Positions 27,698 to 38,540 of a stretch of 64,000 bases of DNA are shown here, piece after piece. The notes below the pieces were generated by a model. The model made no database searches, was not told where the DNA came from, and saw only the letters and a program-made list of their open reading frames with translations. A program made the translations under genes and the position numbers. Every line of letters begins with the position of its first letter. Within the stretch, counting starts at the first letter, position 1. The DNA lies in contig NZ_NSDJ01000001.1 in assembly GCF_003610915.1 (NCBI RefSeq), forward strand, positions 620,001-684,000, in the 5' to 3' direction. This DNA is from Rahnella variigena. Lineage in GTDB: Bacteria; Pseudomonadota; Gammaproteobacteria; Enterobacterales; Enterobacteriaceae.

Positions 27698-27862
27698 AGT
27701 GTTTTGCCTGAATAAATGAAAAGAAAGAGTATCCAGAATAAAATGACAAAGATAATGAAAAATACTTATCGTACTGCAACGGTTTAATAGAAATATATTA
27801 GGAGTGAATTAATAATATAATGCACTACTATTCATAAAAAATATAAATAGACAACTCTGTTT

Positions 27863-28858
27863 TTAACTCACCCAATTCCGCCGGTCAATTTTCCCCAGTC
27901 CCATCGCCAGTAATAAACCACCACCAAGCCCGCAGGCGAACAGATACGCGATATTCAGCAGCGGATATTGCGGGAAATCGAGATGCTGGCTGCGCATGGC
28001 AATGATGATCAGCGCATGAAAGCCGTAAATGGCCAGCGAATGGCGGGAGATCAGCGCAAATCCCGGCAGGATGCGTTGCGCCAGCGCGTTTTTGAAAACC
28101 ACAAACAGCGACATCGCGGAGATAAACACCAGCGGACCGCTGTAGACGTAAAAGGTGTCGGCGAAATTCTGGTTAATCTGCATCTGCCGGTAAGTGCCCG
28201 TGGCAATCGCCAGCGTGCTGAGAATAAACATGACACTGGCCGCCAGTGTGACCGGCGTTTTTCCGGTATTAAGCTGGCTGATGGCGCGCCCCATCAGGGC
28301 ATACAATACGTAATAGAAGGTGTCGCCGCTGATATACAAATCCAGCGGCAGAAGATGGATTTTCTGCCACGTCACGACCGGCAGCTGGGGATTTGCCAGC
28401 ACACCGAGCAACATTCCGGCGATCAGCAAATATTTTCCGGACACGGCCTTAACGTTAATCAGCGGGGAAAGCAGGTAGATCACGATAATCGCATAGAAAA
28501 ACCAAAGGTGATAAAACACCGGTTTTTCCAGAATGAGACGCAAAGACGGCCAAAATCCGATTTTTGTCATCGTGAGGATATAGATAAGCGAGACGGCGCT
28601 GTAAAAAAGCAGGCATAAAGTGACGCGCAGGAAATGCCTTTTTTGCGCACTCTTCTCACCAAAAAACAGCGCACCGGAAATCATAAAGAACAGCGGCACA
28701 CAAACACGCGAGGCGGAATTAAGCAGATTGGCGGCGTTCCATTCAGCGGAATGCACTGCAGCGAAATTGACCACCAGTGACGTGCTGGCGTGGATCGTCA
28801 CCACCATCATGCAGGCGAGCGCGCGCAAATTATCTATCCAGCTAATTTTTAGGCTCAT
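27863..28858 (-). CDS. wecH: O-acetyltransferase WecH
   Basis: Inner-membrane acyltransferase of 331 aa that in E. coli O-acetylates enterobacterial common antigen. Closely matches E. coli WecH: SWIDNLRALACMMVVTIHAS (catalytic-type His after the first helix), NSASRVCVPLFFMISGALFF, KPVFYHLWFFYAIIVIYLLS, SRHSLAIYGFHALIIIAMRS, with about ten membrane segments of the acyltransferase-3 family. The ATG at 28858 follows AAGGAAA; a TTG three codons earlier is less likely. In E. coli wecH adjoins glyQ; here glyQ is about 29 kb away, showing rearrangement. Monocistronic, divergent from mdfA. Confidence 0.88.
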   Translation of the reverse strand: MSLKISWIDNLRALACMMVVTIHASTSLVVNFAAVHSAEWNAANLLNSASRVCVPLFFMISGALFFGEKSAQKRHFLRVTLCLLFYSAVSLIYILTMTKIGFWPSLRLILEKPVFYHLWFFYAIIVIYLLSPLINVKAVSGKYLLIAGMLLGVLANPQLPVVTWQKIHLLPLDLYISGDTFYYVLYALMGRAISQLNTGKTPVTLAASVMFILSTLAIATGTYRQMQINQNFADTFYVYSGPLVFISAMSLFVVFKNALAQRILPGFALISRHSLAIYGFHALIIIAMRSQHLDFPQYPLLNIAYLFACGLGGGLLLAMGLGKIDRRNWVS

Positions 28859-29095
28859 TAACTGCAATTTCCTTCTTTTCGATGTTCGCTTTGCAGCCTA
28901 GCGAGCTTTTGCGCGGCTAACAAGGTAAAAGCACCGATCTCAGATTGTGCTGAAGATGAATCAGATGATTGCGTTGCGCTCAAATAATCGGCAAAATAGC
29001 CAGCATTACTGCCTCGCTTGCGAAACCCGCCCGGACAGTCTCTTTTTTTCTGCTAATTTTCAACCGATTAGCCTTACGTCTGTGAAATAACTAAA

Positions 29096-30334
29096 ATGCA
29101 TAATTCTCCAAATACTGCGTCCCTTTTGGGTCGGCAGGCGCTTTTGTTCCCTCTGTGTCTGGTGCTTTTCGAGTTCGCGACCTATATCGGCAACGATATG
29201 ATCCAACCTGGCATGCTGGCCGTCGTGGCTAATTTTAATGCCGGGGAAGAATGGGTGCCGACATCCATGACCGCTTATCTCGCTGGCGGCATGTTCCTGC
29301 AATGGCTGCTCGGGCCACTGTCAGATCGCCGCGGCCGTCGCCCGGTGATGCTGACCGGCGTGACCTTTTTCATCATCACCTGCCTGGCGATTCTGTTCGT
29401 GCAAAACATCGAGCAGTTTATGGTGATGCGTTTCCTGCAAGGTATCAGCCTGTGCTTTATCGGCGCCGTCGGGTATGCCGCGATACAGGAATCGTTTGAA
29501 GAATCGGTGTGTATCAAAATCACTGCCATGATGGCGAACGTCGCCCTGATTGCGCCGCTGCTCGGTCCGCTGGCCGGTGCGGCGCTGATCCACGTTGCGC
29601 CGTGGCAGTCGATGTTTGTGATTTTTGCCGTGCTCGCCGCCATCGCGCTGTGGGGATTATGGAAATCTATGCCGGAAACAGCCTCGCGTCTTGGCGAACC
29701 GTTCTCCATGCCCAGCCTGCTGCGTGATTACAAACATGTGCTGAAAAACCGTCTGTTCGTGTGTGGCGCACTGGCGATCGGTTTTGCCAGCCTGCCGCTG
29801 CTGACGTGGATTGCACAGTCGCCGGTGATTTTAATCAGTGGCGAAGGCTTAGCTGCTTACGATTACGGCCTGTTGCAGGTGCCGATTTTCGGCGCGCTGA
29901 TTATCGGTAACGTGACGCTGGCGCGTCTGACCGGCAAACGCACCGTCGAATACCTGATTAAACTGGGCGCGGGCCCGATGGTGGTCGGTCTGCTGATCGC
30001 CGCAGCGGCAACGATGTTTTCGGCGCATGCGTACCTGTGGATGACCGCCGGTCTGAGCCTGTACGCGTTCGGTATTGGTGTGGCGAATGCCGGTTTGTAC
30101 CGCCTGACGCTGTTCTCCAGCGACATGAGCAAAGGCACGGTTTCTGCCGCGATGGGCGTCATCAGCATGATGATTTTCACGGTCGGGATCGAGCTGGCAA
30201 AAGTGGCATACGTCGAAGGCGGTGCGGGGATGTTTAACATGTTCAACCTGTTAAGCGGCCTCGCCTGGCTGGCGCTGGTGGTGGTGTTTCTGCGCAGCCG
30301 CCAGGTCGTGTTGCCGCCGAACAGCGTAGTGTGA
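29096..30334 (+). CDS. mdfA: Multidrug efflux MFS transporter MdfA
   Basis: Proton-driven drug exporter of 412 aa with twelve membrane segments. The first helix carries Glu26 and Asp34 ([20 protein letters not shown]) at exactly the positions known to bind cationic drugs and protons in E. coli MdfA; MFS motif A is [14 protein letters not shown] and motif C lies in [15 protein letters not shown]. Substrates in the family include chloramphenicol, quaternary ammonium dyes and fluoroquinolones. The gene is monocistronic and ends just before a cluster of palindromic repeats. The 228-base region to divergent wecH holds both promoters. Confidence 0.9.
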   Translation: MHNSPNTASLLGRQALLFPLCLVLFEFATYIGNDMIQPGMLAVVANFNAGEEWVPTSMTAYLAGGMFLQWLLGPLSDRRGRRPVMLTGVTFFIITCLAILFVQNIEQFMVMRFLQGISLCFIGAVGYAAIQESFEESVCIKITAMMANVALIAPLLGPLAGAALIHVAPWQSMFVIFAVLAAIALWGLWKSMPETASRLGEPFSMPSLLRDYKHVLKNRLFVCGALAIGFASLPLLTWIAQSPVILISGEGLAAYDYGLLQVPIFGALIIGNVTLARLTGKRTVEYLIKLGAGPMVVGLLIAAAATMFSAHAYLWMTAGLSLYAFGIGVANAGLYRLTLFSSDMSKGTVSAAMGVISMMIFTVGIELAKVAYVEGGAGMFNMFNLLSGLAWLALVVVFLRSRQVVLPPNSVV

Positions 30335-30352
30335 TTTCGATCTGAGTCGCCT

Positions 30353-30495
30353 GCAAAACCCCCTCCCCGCCTCCCCCTTCGCAGGGGGAGGAGTAAAACG
30401 CCGACCTGCTCCCTCCCCTGCGAAGGGGGAGGAGTAAAAACGCCGACCTGCTCCCTCCCCTGCGAAGGGGAGGGCTGGGGTGGGGTATTAATGGC
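30353..30495. repeat. Three-unit G+C-rich palindromic repeat cluster
   Basis: One inverted copy and two forward copies of the unit with core CCCCTGCGAAGGGG, between convergent mdfA and aldB. A segment of about 42 bases, including GTAAAACGCCGACCTGCTCC, is present twice in tandem with only one A inserted, so this copy has recently expanded by duplication. The last unit ends GGGGTATTAATGGC. Confidence 0.9.
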
Positions 30496-30504
30496 AACTC
30501 AGAA

Positions 30505-32043
30505 TCAGAATAACCCCATCGGTTTACTCGAATAAGAAACGAGCAGACATTTCGTTTGCTGATAGTGGTCCAGCATCATCTTGTGAGTTTCGCGCCCGAT
30601 ACCAGACTGTTTGTAGCCGCCAAACGCCGCATGCGCCGGATAGGCGTGATAGCAGTTGGTCCAGACACGACCGGCCTGAATGTTGCGCCCCATGTGATAC
30701 GCCACGTTGCCGTCACGGCTCCAGACACCCGCTCCCAGCCCGTACGCCGTATCGTTGGCGATTTGCAATGCCTCATCCATATCTTTGAAGGTGGTTACCG
30801 CCAGCACCGGTCCGAAGATCTCTTCCTGGAAAACGCGCATGTTGTTTTTACCCAGCAAAATCGTCGGTTGCAGGTAATAACCTTCATTCAGCGAGCCTTC
30901 GAGTTTTTTCTTCGCGCCACCGGTCAGCACTTCCGCGCCCTCTTTCTTACCGATTTCGATGTAATCCAGAATGGTTTTCATCTGACCGGCAGACACCTGC
31001 GCACCCATCTGCGTTTCCATATCTAACGGATTACCGGTTTTGATCGCTTCAACGCGTTTGATGGCGCGCTCCATAAAGCGTTCGTAGATGGATTCCTGCA
31101 CCAGCGCACGGCTCGGGCAGGTACAGACTTCGCCCTGATTGAAGGCAAACAGCGCAAAGCCTTCCAGCGCCTTGTCGAAGAATTCGTCTTCTTTATCCAT
31201 CACATCCGCGAAGAAGATATTCGGGGATTTACCGCCCAGTTCCAGCGTCGCCGGGATCAGGTTTTGTGCGGCATATCCGGCGATTTGCTGGCCGACTTCG
31301 GTCGAACCGGTAAACGCCACTTTGGCGATGCGTTTGGACGTCGCCAGATATTCGCCGATTTCGCCACCCGCACCGTTGACTACGTTGATGACGCCCGCAG
31401 GCAGAATGTCCTGCACCAGTTCCATCAGCAGCAACACAGAAAGCGGGGTCAGTTTGGCCGGTTTGAGCACGATGCAGTTACCTGCCGCCAGCGCCGGTGC
31501 CATTTTCCAGCAAGCCATCAGCAGCGGGAAGTTCCAAGGGATGATTTGCGCCACGACGCCCAGCGGTTCGTGGAAGTGATAGGCGACGGTTTCGCTGTCG
31601 ATTTCACTGATCCCGCCTTCCTGCGCACGTACGCAGGAGGCGAAATAGCGGAAGTGGTCGATGGCTAACGGCACATCGGCGCCGCTGGTTTCGCGGATAG
31701 GTTTTCCGTTATCCCAGGTTTCGGCATTTGCCAGCAATTCGATGTTTTGTTCCATGCGATCGGCGACTTTCAGCAACAGGTTTGCGCGCTGCTGCACCGG
31801 CATTTTGCCCCATTCATCTTTGGCTTTATGGGCGGCGTCCAGCGCCAGCTCGACGTCATCGGTACTGGAACTGGCGACTTTACACAGCACTTCGCCGGTC
31901 ACCGGCGTCAGATTGTCGTAATACTCTTTTTTTACCGGTGCGACCCATTCGCCGCCAATGAAGTTGTCGTATTGTTTTTTGAGTTTGAGCGGAAAACCGT
32001 ATTCTTCCGGTTTGACGGCATGAGGATTTTTATCATAAGCCAT
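30505..32043 (-). CDS. aldB: Aldehyde dehydrogenase AldB
   Basis: NAD(P)-dependent oxidation of acetaldehyde and other aldehydes to acids. The 512-aa protein has exactly the E. coli AldB length and is very similar throughout: catalytic Cys307 ([12 protein letters not shown]), general base Glu268 ([12 protein letters not shown]), and the Rossmann segment [14 protein letters not shown]. The C-terminus ([19 protein letters not shown]) is also AldB-specific. GGAG precedes the ATG at 32043. In E. coli aldB is followed by yiaY, selB, selA, then yibF; here yibF is the immediate upstream neighbour and selA/selB are missing from this place. Confidence 0.94.
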   Translation of the reverse strand: MAYDKNPHAVKPEEYGFPLKLKKQYDNFIGGEWVAPVKKEYYDNLTPVTGEVLCKVASSSTDDVELALDAAHKAKDEWGKMPVQQRANLLLKVADRMEQNIELLANAETWDNGKPIRETSGADVPLAIDHFRYFASCVRAQEGGISEIDSETVAYHFHEPLGVVAQIIPWNFPLLMACWKMAPALAAGNCIVLKPAKLTPLSVLLLMELVQDILPAGVINVVNGAGGEIGEYLATSKRIAKVAFTGSTEVGQQIAGYAAQNLIPATLELGGKSPNIFFADVMDKEDEFFDKALEGFALFAFNQGEVCTCPSRALVQESIYERFMERAIKRVEAIKTGNPLDMETQMGAQVSAGQMKTILDYIEIGKKEGAEVLTGGAKKKLEGSLNEGYYLQPTILLGKNNMRVFQEEIFGPVLAVTTFKDMDEALQIANDTAYGLGAGVWSRDGNVAYHMGRNIQAGRVWTNCYHAYPAHAAFGGYKQSGIGRETHKMMLDHYQQTKCLLVSYSSKPMGLF

Positions 32044-32145
32044 GATGGAACTCCTTTATGCAGCAGGTTTTTAGCAGAGCGCTGCATAAAGTTTAGGCAG
32101 TGAAAATCGAACCGGCGGGATGTAAAGAGAACTCTTCGAGCGGCC

Positions 32146-32787
32146 TCACACCTTTTTTGCTGCAACGCTGGTGTTACCGCTTCCGGGGGGCGTCGTGCGC
32201 GCAAAACTCTCACGCTGGAACAGGCGTTCGACCAGTTTTATCAGCTCAGGATGTTCGACGCACCAGCCCGGCGCGATACGACGAAAGTTGAGATATCCCA
32301 GACAACAGGCGACGGCGATATCCGCCACATTCAGGCTTTCAGAATTGAGCAGCGTGCGGCTCGCGGCATGTTTTTCCAGTGCATCCAGCCCGCGCAGCAG
32401 CTTTTCACGCTGACGCAAAATCCAGGCTTCGTTACGCTTATCGGCATCGCGACGCCCTTCCAGCACTAATGCCACGGCGGCGTCCGTCACGCCATCGGCC
32501 AGCGCTTCGATTTGCTTAACACGTAATGCTTCCAGCGGCTGCCACGGCAACAGCGTGGGCGCGACATTCATCAGCTCGATGAACTGCACAATGATCGGGG
32601 AATCATAGAAAATTTCGCCATCGTCGGCGACCAGCGCGGGGACTTTTCCGAGGGGATTGAACTGGGTGATTTTGCAGCCCGGTTCATGGGGCGTGTCGTT
32701 AATGAAATCAAACGGGATGCCCTTTTCCAGCAACATCACCGAAATCTTGCGCACATACGGGCTGGTATAGCTGCCGATCAACTTCAT
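32146..32787 (-). CDS. yibF: Glutathione S-transferase YibF
   Basis: A protein of 213 aa beginning [20 protein letters not shown] with the Ser-Pro-Tyr-Val-Arg motif of the thioredoxin-like domain, [20 protein letters not shown] for glutathione binding, and a helical C-terminal domain with the family Asp ([15 protein letters not shown]). Matches E. coli YibF. The start at 32787 follows GGAGGG; an open extension reaches 32835. The C-terminus is slightly extended and basic. Position between aldB and fdhE differs from E. coli, where selA is its neighbour. Confidence 0.88.
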   Translation of the reverse strand: MKLIGSYTSPYVRKISVMLLEKGIPFDFINDTPHEPGCKITQFNPLGKVPALVADDGEIFYDSPIIVQFIELMNVAPTLLPWQPLEALRVKQIEALADGVTDAAVALVLEGRRDADKRNEAWILRQREKLLRGLDALEKHAASRTLLNSESLNVADIAVACCLGYLNFRRIAPGWCVEHPELIKLVERLFQRESFARTTPPGSGNTSVAAKKV

Positions 32788-32872
32788 CACACCCTCCTCG
32801 TTTTCGCCGGAACCTCTTTTAAAGCTAGCAGCCATGCCGGGGTTTACCAGTCATGGCTGCCAGATTTACAGG

Positions 32873-33778
32873 TTACTCTGCCGGAAACAGGAACGGGTTG
32901 ATGCCGCTGCCGGAAAAACCTTTGTCTTCCATACGGTCATCGAGCAGCAGCGTGGCAAGGTCGTCCGCCACAGCGTCAGCCTGCGGGTCTTTATCCTGAT
33001 AAATCACTTTCAGGTAAGCGCCGCAATCATCACAGGCTTCGGCTTTCACCGTTGCCTGCTCATCATCAATCGACCACAGATTCAGATGCTCCATCTCGTC
33101 GCAGTTGCTGCATTTAGCCCGAACCACATGCCATTCGCTTTCACACAGATTGCAGTGCAGATAGCGCAGGCCACCGGCATTGATCACCGCAGACACAGGA
33201 ATACTGCCGCAGACCGGGCAGAACTGACGATTTTCACCGTAATCCGCACGTCCGACGCCGCGAAGTTGCGCCGCCATCTGCGCCCAGTAAAGGGACAGCG
33301 CCGCCCAGATAAACGGCGCTTTGTCAGCCGGAACGTGTTTGAAATCCTGGCAAAGCAGTTCTGTCGCCATCATTTCACGCTGAAGGTTCGGGGACTGTTC
33401 GAGACATTCCAGCACCGCACGCACCGGCTCAGAAGCATCCGGTTTCAGGACAGCAATCAGCGCATCCAGCAACGTCAGCCAGTGCGGCGTACGAGGAAAC
33501 AGAGCGCAATCGAGCGGCGGTTTACCGGCGGCTTTCTCTAATTCTCCGCTCAGATCGATACTGAGTGGAAATTCCTTCAGCACGCGCTGCTGGGCATCGC
33601 ATATCGCCGCAGCAAAATTGAGATACCCGTCGAGCGGGCTGTTTTCTGCCAGCGCGCGCAGACGATCGGCGCGGCGCTGATAGAGCGTTTTCAGATTGGC
33701 GAACAGCACAGGCGGGATGTTTCCCGCCGCGTTTTTACCGTCTGCCAGTTCGTCCTGTGGAACAATCTGGATGCTCAT
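32873..33778 (-). CDS. fdhE: Formate dehydrogenase accessory protein FdhE
   Basis: Cytoplasmic assembly factor needed for mature membrane formate dehydrogenases, 301 aa. The C-terminal half has two rubredoxin-like zinc or iron ribbons: [10 protein letters not shown] with [10 protein letters not shown], and [10 protein letters not shown] with CDDCGAYLK. In E. coli FdhE binds the Tat-dependent alpha subunits before export. The start overlaps the stop of fdoI by 4 bases, completing fdoGHI-fdhE in E. coli order. Confidence 0.93.
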   Translation of the reverse strand: MSIQIVPQDELADGKNAAGNIPPVLFANLKTLYQRRADRLRALAENSPLDGYLNFAAAICDAQQRVLKEFPLSIDLSGELEKAAGKPPLDCALFPRTPHWLTLLDALIAVLKPDASEPVRAVLECLEQSPNLQREMMATELLCQDFKHVPADKAPFIWAALSLYWAQMAAQLRGVGRADYGENRQFCPVCGSIPVSAVINAGGLRYLHCNLCESEWHVVRAKCSNCDEMEHLNLWSIDDEQATVKAEACDDCGAYLKVIYQDKDPQADAVADDLATLLLDDRMEDKGFSGSGINPFLFPAE

Positions 33779-34428
33779 CCGGCTTTCCTCTGGTCTTGTT
33801 CTTTTTTCTGCTCTTCATCACGCACCTGGCGATACCAGCGCGGATGATGATACTTCGCCCATGACACCGGCACTTTGCCGCCGGTCATCGCCGCGATCGA
33901 GCCTTTCGCCCAGGTCGCCGCGTAGACGTGCATGATGATCACCAGAATCAGCCCGATACCGGCCAGCGAATGCACCAGCAGCGCCAGACGGATCAGCGGG
34001 ATCGGGAAGAAATCCGCAAACCACGGACGCCAGATAATCACGCCGCTTGCCATCAGCAGCACCAGACAGCTGATCGCCGCCCAGAACACGCATTTCTGAC
34101 CGAAGTTATAGCGACCTGTGTCGCCGACTTCATGATTGGTCAGCACCTTGTCGATATTTTTCGCCCACACGAGGTCGTCTTTTTCCGGCAGGTTGTGCTT
34201 CCAGTAACGGAAGAACATGCCGAGGAAAGAGACGAACATCACCACGCCGAAGAACGGGTGCAGGATACGCGCCAGTTGCGGCGTGCCGTAAACGTTCATC
34301 AGCCAGTTAAACGACGGGAAGAAAAAGCCGATCCCACTGAGCGCCAGCGTCACAAAACAAAAGGCAACAATCCAGTGATTGAGGCGTTCCACCAGGTTAT
34401 AGCGCTGGATTAACTTCTCTTTTTTCAT
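33775..34428 (-). CDS. fdoI: Formate dehydrogenase-O cytochrome b556 subunit
   Basis: Inner-membrane gamma subunit of 217 aa that passes formate electrons to quinone. Four membrane helices are seen; haem-ligand histidines occur in the first helix ([20 protein letters not shown]), [12 protein letters not shown] and [19 protein letters not shown]. It overlaps fdoH by 4 bases and fdhE by 4 bases, so the operon is translationally coupled. It belongs to fdoGHI rather than the nitrate-induced fdnGHI on the basis of the linked fdhE and divergent fdhD. Confidence 0.92.
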   Translation of the reverse strand: MKKEKLIQRYNLVERLNHWIVAFCFVTLALSGIGFFFPSFNWLMNVYGTPQLARILHPFFGVVMFVSFLGMFFRYWKHNLPEKDDLVWAKNIDKVLTNHEVGDTGRYNFGQKCVFWAAISCLVLLMASGVIIWRPWFADFFPIPLIRLALLVHSLAGIGLILVIIMHVYAATWAKGSIAAMTGGKVPVSWAKYHHPRWYRQVRDEEQKKEQDQRKAG

Positions 34429-35336
34429 GGACGTTTCTCCTCATCGTCATGTTTTTCGCCTTCTTCTGCTTGCTCTTCCTCTTTCACGTAGTTCGGACCC
34501 ACGCCAAGGAAGTGGAAGGCTGCTGCTGCGAAGGTTACCGCGAAGCCGACTGCAGCCAGCGGTTTCCAGACACCTTTCCATAAAGTGACTGCGGCGCTGA
34601 TGGCCGGATCTTTCGGCAGGCCGTGATACAGCTGCGGGTTGTCAGCGTGATGCAGCACGTACATCACGTGTGTGCCGCCGACGCCCTGCGGATCGTACAA
34701 ACCGGCGTGCTCAAAACCGCGGCCTTTCAGTTCGCTGACGCGTTCTGCGGCCAGATCCTGCATCGCGGTTTTGGTGCCGAAATGAATTGCGCCGGTCGGG
34801 CAGGTTTTCACACAAGCCGGTTCCTGGCCGACGCTCACGCGATCAACGCACAGTGTGCATTTGTAGGCACGGTTATCCTGTTTGTTGATACGCGGAACGT
34901 TGAACGGGCAACCGGCGATGCAGTAACCGCAGCCGATACAATGTTCTGACTGAAAATCGACGATGCCGTTGGCGTACTGCAAAATTGCGCCTTCCGCCGG
35001 ACAGGCTTTCAGACAGCCCGGATCGGCGCAGTGCATACAGCCGTCTTTGCGGATCAGCCATTCCAGCTTGCCGTTTTGTTCCACTTCCGAGAAACGCATC
35101 ACCGTCCAGGATTTCGCACTGAGATCCATCGGGTTGTCGTACACGCCGGTATTGATACCCACTTCATCGCGCAGGTCGTTCCATTCGGAACAGGCGACCT
35201 GACAGCCTTTACAGCCGATGCAGGTGGTGACGTCGATGAGTTTCGCCACTTCCTGCTGATGGTCACGGGCACGCGGTGCAGGCGTGAACCCGTTGGTTGC
35301 GGACTTACGAAGTATGTCCTGTGATTGCATTGCCAT
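34425..35336 (-). CDS. fdoH: Formate dehydrogenase-O iron-sulphur subunit
   Basis: Electron-transfer beta subunit of 303 aa. Four [4Fe-4S] clusters are predicted from cysteine sets such as [49 protein letters not shown] and [21 protein letters not shown] membrane helix near residues 258-280 anchors it, and the C-terminal tail is acidic ([15 protein letters not shown]), longer than usual. It overlaps fdoI by 4 bases and lies 12 bases after fdoG. Confidence 0.94.
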   Translation of the reverse strand: MAMQSQDILRKSATNGFTPAPRARDHQQEVAKLIDVTTCIGCKGCQVACSEWNDLRDEVGINTGVYDNPMDLSAKSWTVMRFSEVEQNGKLEWLIRKDGCMHCADPGCLKACPAEGAILQYANGIVDFQSEHCIGCGYCIAGCPFNVPRINKQDNRAYKCTLCVDRVSVGQEPACVKTCPTGAIHFGTKTAMQDLAAERVSELKGRGFEHAGLYDPQGVGGTHVMYVLHHADNPQLYHGLPKDPAISAAVTLWKGVWKPLAAVGFAVTFAAAAFHFLGVGPNYVKEEEQAEEGEKHDDEEKRP

Positions 35337-35348
35337 AATTCGCCTCCG

Positions 35349-38300
35349 TTAGACCTTTTCCACGTTAACCAGGAACGCCTTGAACTCCGGCGTTTGCGAG
35401 TTAGCGTCGCCGACTGACGGCGTCAGCGTGTTGGCTAAATAGCCCTTACGCGTCGCGCCTTCAAAGCCCCAGTGGCACGGGATGCCAATGGTGTCGACGT
35501 GCTTACCGTCGATGGTCAGCGGCCTGATGCGTTTGGTCACCACGGCTTTCGCCACGATGAATCCGCGCTTCGAGGAGACTTTCACCTCATCGCCCTGCGC
35601 AATGCCTTTCGAGGCGGCCAGACCTTCGCCGATCTCGATAAACTGTTCAGGCTGCGCGATGGCATTCAGCAACGCGTGTTTGGTCCAGTGGCGGAACAAT
35701 TCGGTGATTGAATAAGTGGTCGCCACATACGGGAAGTCTTTAGCAGTGCCCATATTCGGCAAATCGCTGGCAAAAATACGTGCGACCGGATTGGAGATCA
35801 CCGCCGGATGCAGCGGGTTGGTGCCAATCGGCGATTCAATCGGTTCGTAATGCTCAGGGAACGGACCGTCGGCCATTTTGTCGGTGGCAAATAAACGCCC
35901 GACGCCTTCCTGCTGCATGATGAACGGCCCTACGCCGGTGCCCGGCGCCGCAGCGCTGTAATCCGGGACATCAAAGCCGGTCCATTTCGCGCCATCCCAG
36001 CGGATGATTTCGCGTTTTGGATCCCACGGTTTACCCTGCGGGTCAACGGAGGCACGGTTATACAGAATGCGGCGGTTCAGCGGCCAGCACCACGCCCAGC
36101 CGGACGTACAGCCCAGACCCGATGGATCGGCGTTATCGCGGCGCGCCATCTGGTTACCGGCTTCTGTCCAGCTACCGGCGTAAATCCAGCAGAAACTGGC
36201 GGTGCTGCCGTCGTTTTTCAGATGGGCAAAGGTCGAAATCTGCTGACCTTTTTTCGCCAGCAGATTGCCCTGATCGTCATGGATATCTGCCAGCGCTTTG
36301 CCGTTGGCTTCGCGGGCGATTTCTTCCGGCAGCGGGTCGAGCGGATCCTGATAATCCCACGCCATATTCATCACCGGCAGCGGATTGGCACCGCCTTCTT
36401 TCTGATACAGCTCGCGCAGTTTCATAAACAGGCGCGCGATAATTTTGCCGTCGTGCAGCGCTTCACCCGGTGGCTCAGACGCCTGGAAGTGCCATTGCAG
36501 CCAGCGGCCGGAGTTCACAATCGAACCGTTTTCCTCCGCAAAACAGGAAGACGGCAGGCGAAACACTTCGGTCTGAATATCGGCGGTCTGCACGTCGTTC
36601 ATCGCACCGTGGTTTTGCCAGAAGTTCGAGGACTCGGTCACCAGCGGGTCGATCACCACCATGTATTTCAGTTTTGAGAGCGCGCGCGAGGATTTGTTTT
36701 TGTCCGGGAATGCCGCCAGCGGGTTGAAGCCCTGCACGATATAACCGTTCAGTTTGCCTTCAGTCATCAGCTCGGCTTGCTGCATCACATCGTAGCTTTT
36801 GTCCCATTTCGGCAGCCAGTCGAAGCCCCAGTCGTTTTCCGCCGTGGCATGATCGCCCCAGAAACTTTTCATCATACTGACGAAGAAGTTCGGCGTGTTT
36901 TTCCAGAAATTGACCTGCCCGTCCACCAGCGGTGTCGGCGTGATCTGTTGCAGATAATCGCTGAAATTCGTCTGTTTTTCCGAAGGCAAAGGCATATAGC
37001 CCGGCAGATTCAGCGAGAGCAAACCGAGGTCGGTGTAACCCTGAATATTGGAGTGACCGCGCAGCGCATTCACGCCGCCGCCAGGCATGCCGATATTGCC
37101 CAGCAACAGCTGGATCATCGCCGCACAACGGATGATTTGCGCGCCGCCGGTGTGATGCGTCCAGCCCAGCGCATAAAGAATGGTCGAGGTTTTATCGCGC
37201 GCGCAGGTTTCCGCCAGAATAGAGCTGATCAGCAGGAAATCTTCTTTCGAGGTGCCGCACAGACGCTCCACCAGTTCCGGCGTGTACCGGGAAACATGCT
37301 CTTTCAGCAGATTCCAGACACAGCGCGGATCCTGCAAGGTTTTGTCTTGTTTCGCCAGACCGTTTTCATCCAGCTGATAGTGCCAGCTGTCTTTGTTGTA
37401 GGATTTTTTCGTCGCGTCGAAGCCGCTGAACAGGCCATCGTTAAAGGCATAATCTTCCCGCACCAGCAGGCTGGCGTTGGTGTACTCCCTGACGTATTCG
37501 GTCTGAATTTTATTATGCGTAATCAGGTAGTTGATCATGCCGAGCAGGAAAGCGGTGTCCGAACCGGCGCGGATTGGCGCATAGATATCGGCCACGGCGG
37601 CGCTGCGGTTGAAACGCGGATCGACGACGATAACTTTGGCGTTATTTTTGGTTTTCGCCTCAATCACCCATTTGAATCCGACCGGATGCGCTTCTGCCGC
37701 GTTTCCGCCCATAATCAAAATGACGTTGGCGTTTTTGATATCGACCCAGTTGTTGGTCATCGCACCGCGACCAAAGCTTGGCGCTAATGCCGCGACGGTC
37801 GGGCCATGGCAAAGACGTGCCTGACAGTCGATGGCAACCATGCCCAGCGCGCGGGTGAATTTCTGATCCAGCAGGCCGGTTTCGTTACTGGCCGCGGACG
37901 AACACAACATGCCGGTGGTCAGCCAGCGGTTAACCGTGACGTTGTTTTCATTTTTCTCGACAAAGTTGGCGTCGCGGTCATCTTTCATCAGGCGGGCGAT
38001 ACGGGAAATCGCCTCATCCCAGCTGATACGCTGCCATTTATCGGAGCCGGGCGCGCGATATTCCGGATATCTCAGACGGCCTTCGCTGTGGATGTAATCC
38101 AGTACCCCTGCGCCTTTCGGGCACAACGAGCCACGACTGACCGGATGATCGGCGTCACCCTCTACGTGGAAGATATTTTCAGTGACGTTTTTCGCGCCGT
38201 CGCCCTGGCTGTAAATCAACATGCCGCAACCGACTGAGCAGTACGTGCAGTTGTTGCGGGTTTCACGCGAGCGAAGCAGTTTATATTGGCGGGTTTCCGC

Positions 38301-38396
38301 CAGCGCGATTGTCGGGGCAAACCCCAATAATGCTGCGGTAGTGCCGGCCATACCGCCCGCACATATTTTGAATAATTGTCTTCTGCTGACTTGCAT
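35349..38396 (-). CDS. fdoG: Formate dehydrogenase-O alpha subunit, cysteine form
   Basis: Molybdenum/tungsten bis-MGD catalytic subunit oxidising formate to CO2 in the periplasm, 1015 aa, exported by Tat (SRRQLFK near the N-terminus). The [4Fe-4S] motif is CTYCSVGCGMLIYS. At residue 196 (ARLCHGPTVAAL, codon TGC, plus-strand 37809-37811) there is cysteine where E. coli FdnG/FdoG have selenocysteine encoded by UGA, so no selenocysteine machinery is needed. The rest follows E. coli closely to the end (TPEFKAFLVNVEKV). The start at 38396 has AAGGAG 8 bases upstream and puts Cys exactly at E. coli position 196; a longer frame from 38426 is not used. First gene of fdoGHI-fdhE. Confidence 0.95.
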   Translation of the reverse strand: MQVSRRQLFKICAGGMAGTTAALLGFAPTIALAETRQYKLLRSRETRNNCTYCSVGCGMLIYSQGDGAKNVTENIFHVEGDADHPVSRGSLCPKGAGVLDYIHSEGRLRYPEYRAPGSDKWQRISWDEAISRIARLMKDDRDANFVEKNENNVTVNRWLTTGMLCSSAASNETGLLDQKFTRALGMVAIDCQARLCHGPTVAALAPSFGRGAMTNNWVDIKNANVILIMGGNAAEAHPVGFKWVIEAKTKNNAKVIVVDPRFNRSAAVADIYAPIRAGSDTAFLLGMINYLITHNKIQTEYVREYTNASLLVREDYAFNDGLFSGFDATKKSYNKDSWHYQLDENGLAKQDKTLQDPRCVWNLLKEHVSRYTPELVERLCGTSKEDFLLISSILAETCARDKTSTILYALGWTHHTGGAQIIRCAAMIQLLLGNIGMPGGGVNALRGHSNIQGYTDLGLLSLNLPGYMPLPSEKQTNFSDYLQQITPTPLVDGQVNFWKNTPNFFVSMMKSFWGDHATAENDWGFDWLPKWDKSYDVMQQAELMTEGKLNGYIVQGFNPLAAFPDKNKSSRALSKLKYMVVIDPLVTESSNFWQNHGAMNDVQTADIQTEVFRLPSSCFAEENGSIVNSGRWLQWHFQASEPPGEALHDGKIIARLFMKLRELYQKEGGANPLPVMNMAWDYQDPLDPLPEEIAREANGKALADIHDDQGNLLAKKGQQISTFAHLKNDGSTASFCWIYAGSWTEAGNQMARRDNADPSGLGCTSGWAWCWPLNRRILYNRASVDPQGKPWDPKREIIRWDGAKWTGFDVPDYSAAAPGTGVGPFIMQQEGVGRLFATDKMADGPFPEHYEPIESPIGTNPLHPAVISNPVARIFASDLPNMGTAKDFPYVATTYSITELFRHWTKHALLNAIAQPEQFIEIGEGLAASKGIAQGDEVKVSSKRGFIVAKAVVTKRIRPLTIDGKHVDTIGIPCHWGFEGATRKGYLANTLTPSVGDANSQTPEFKAFLVNVEKV

Positions 38397-38540
38397 GAAA
38401 GACTCCTTCCCATCATTTGTTAACACATTGCTTTCAAATTGCCGCTTTCCGTTGCAGATGCGGAAGCGGTAAAATTAAGACCTAAAGTCCTGACAGTTTG
38501 TACGGCTTATGTAGCCGGAATGTTTATAAGGTTATTGCCA

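Noticed and set aside
36777..37787. Plus-strand open frame of 336 codons inside fdoG
   Set aside because: Antisense shadow of a well-conserved catalytic subunit gene; no ribosome site and low-complexity composition typical of reverse-complement reading.
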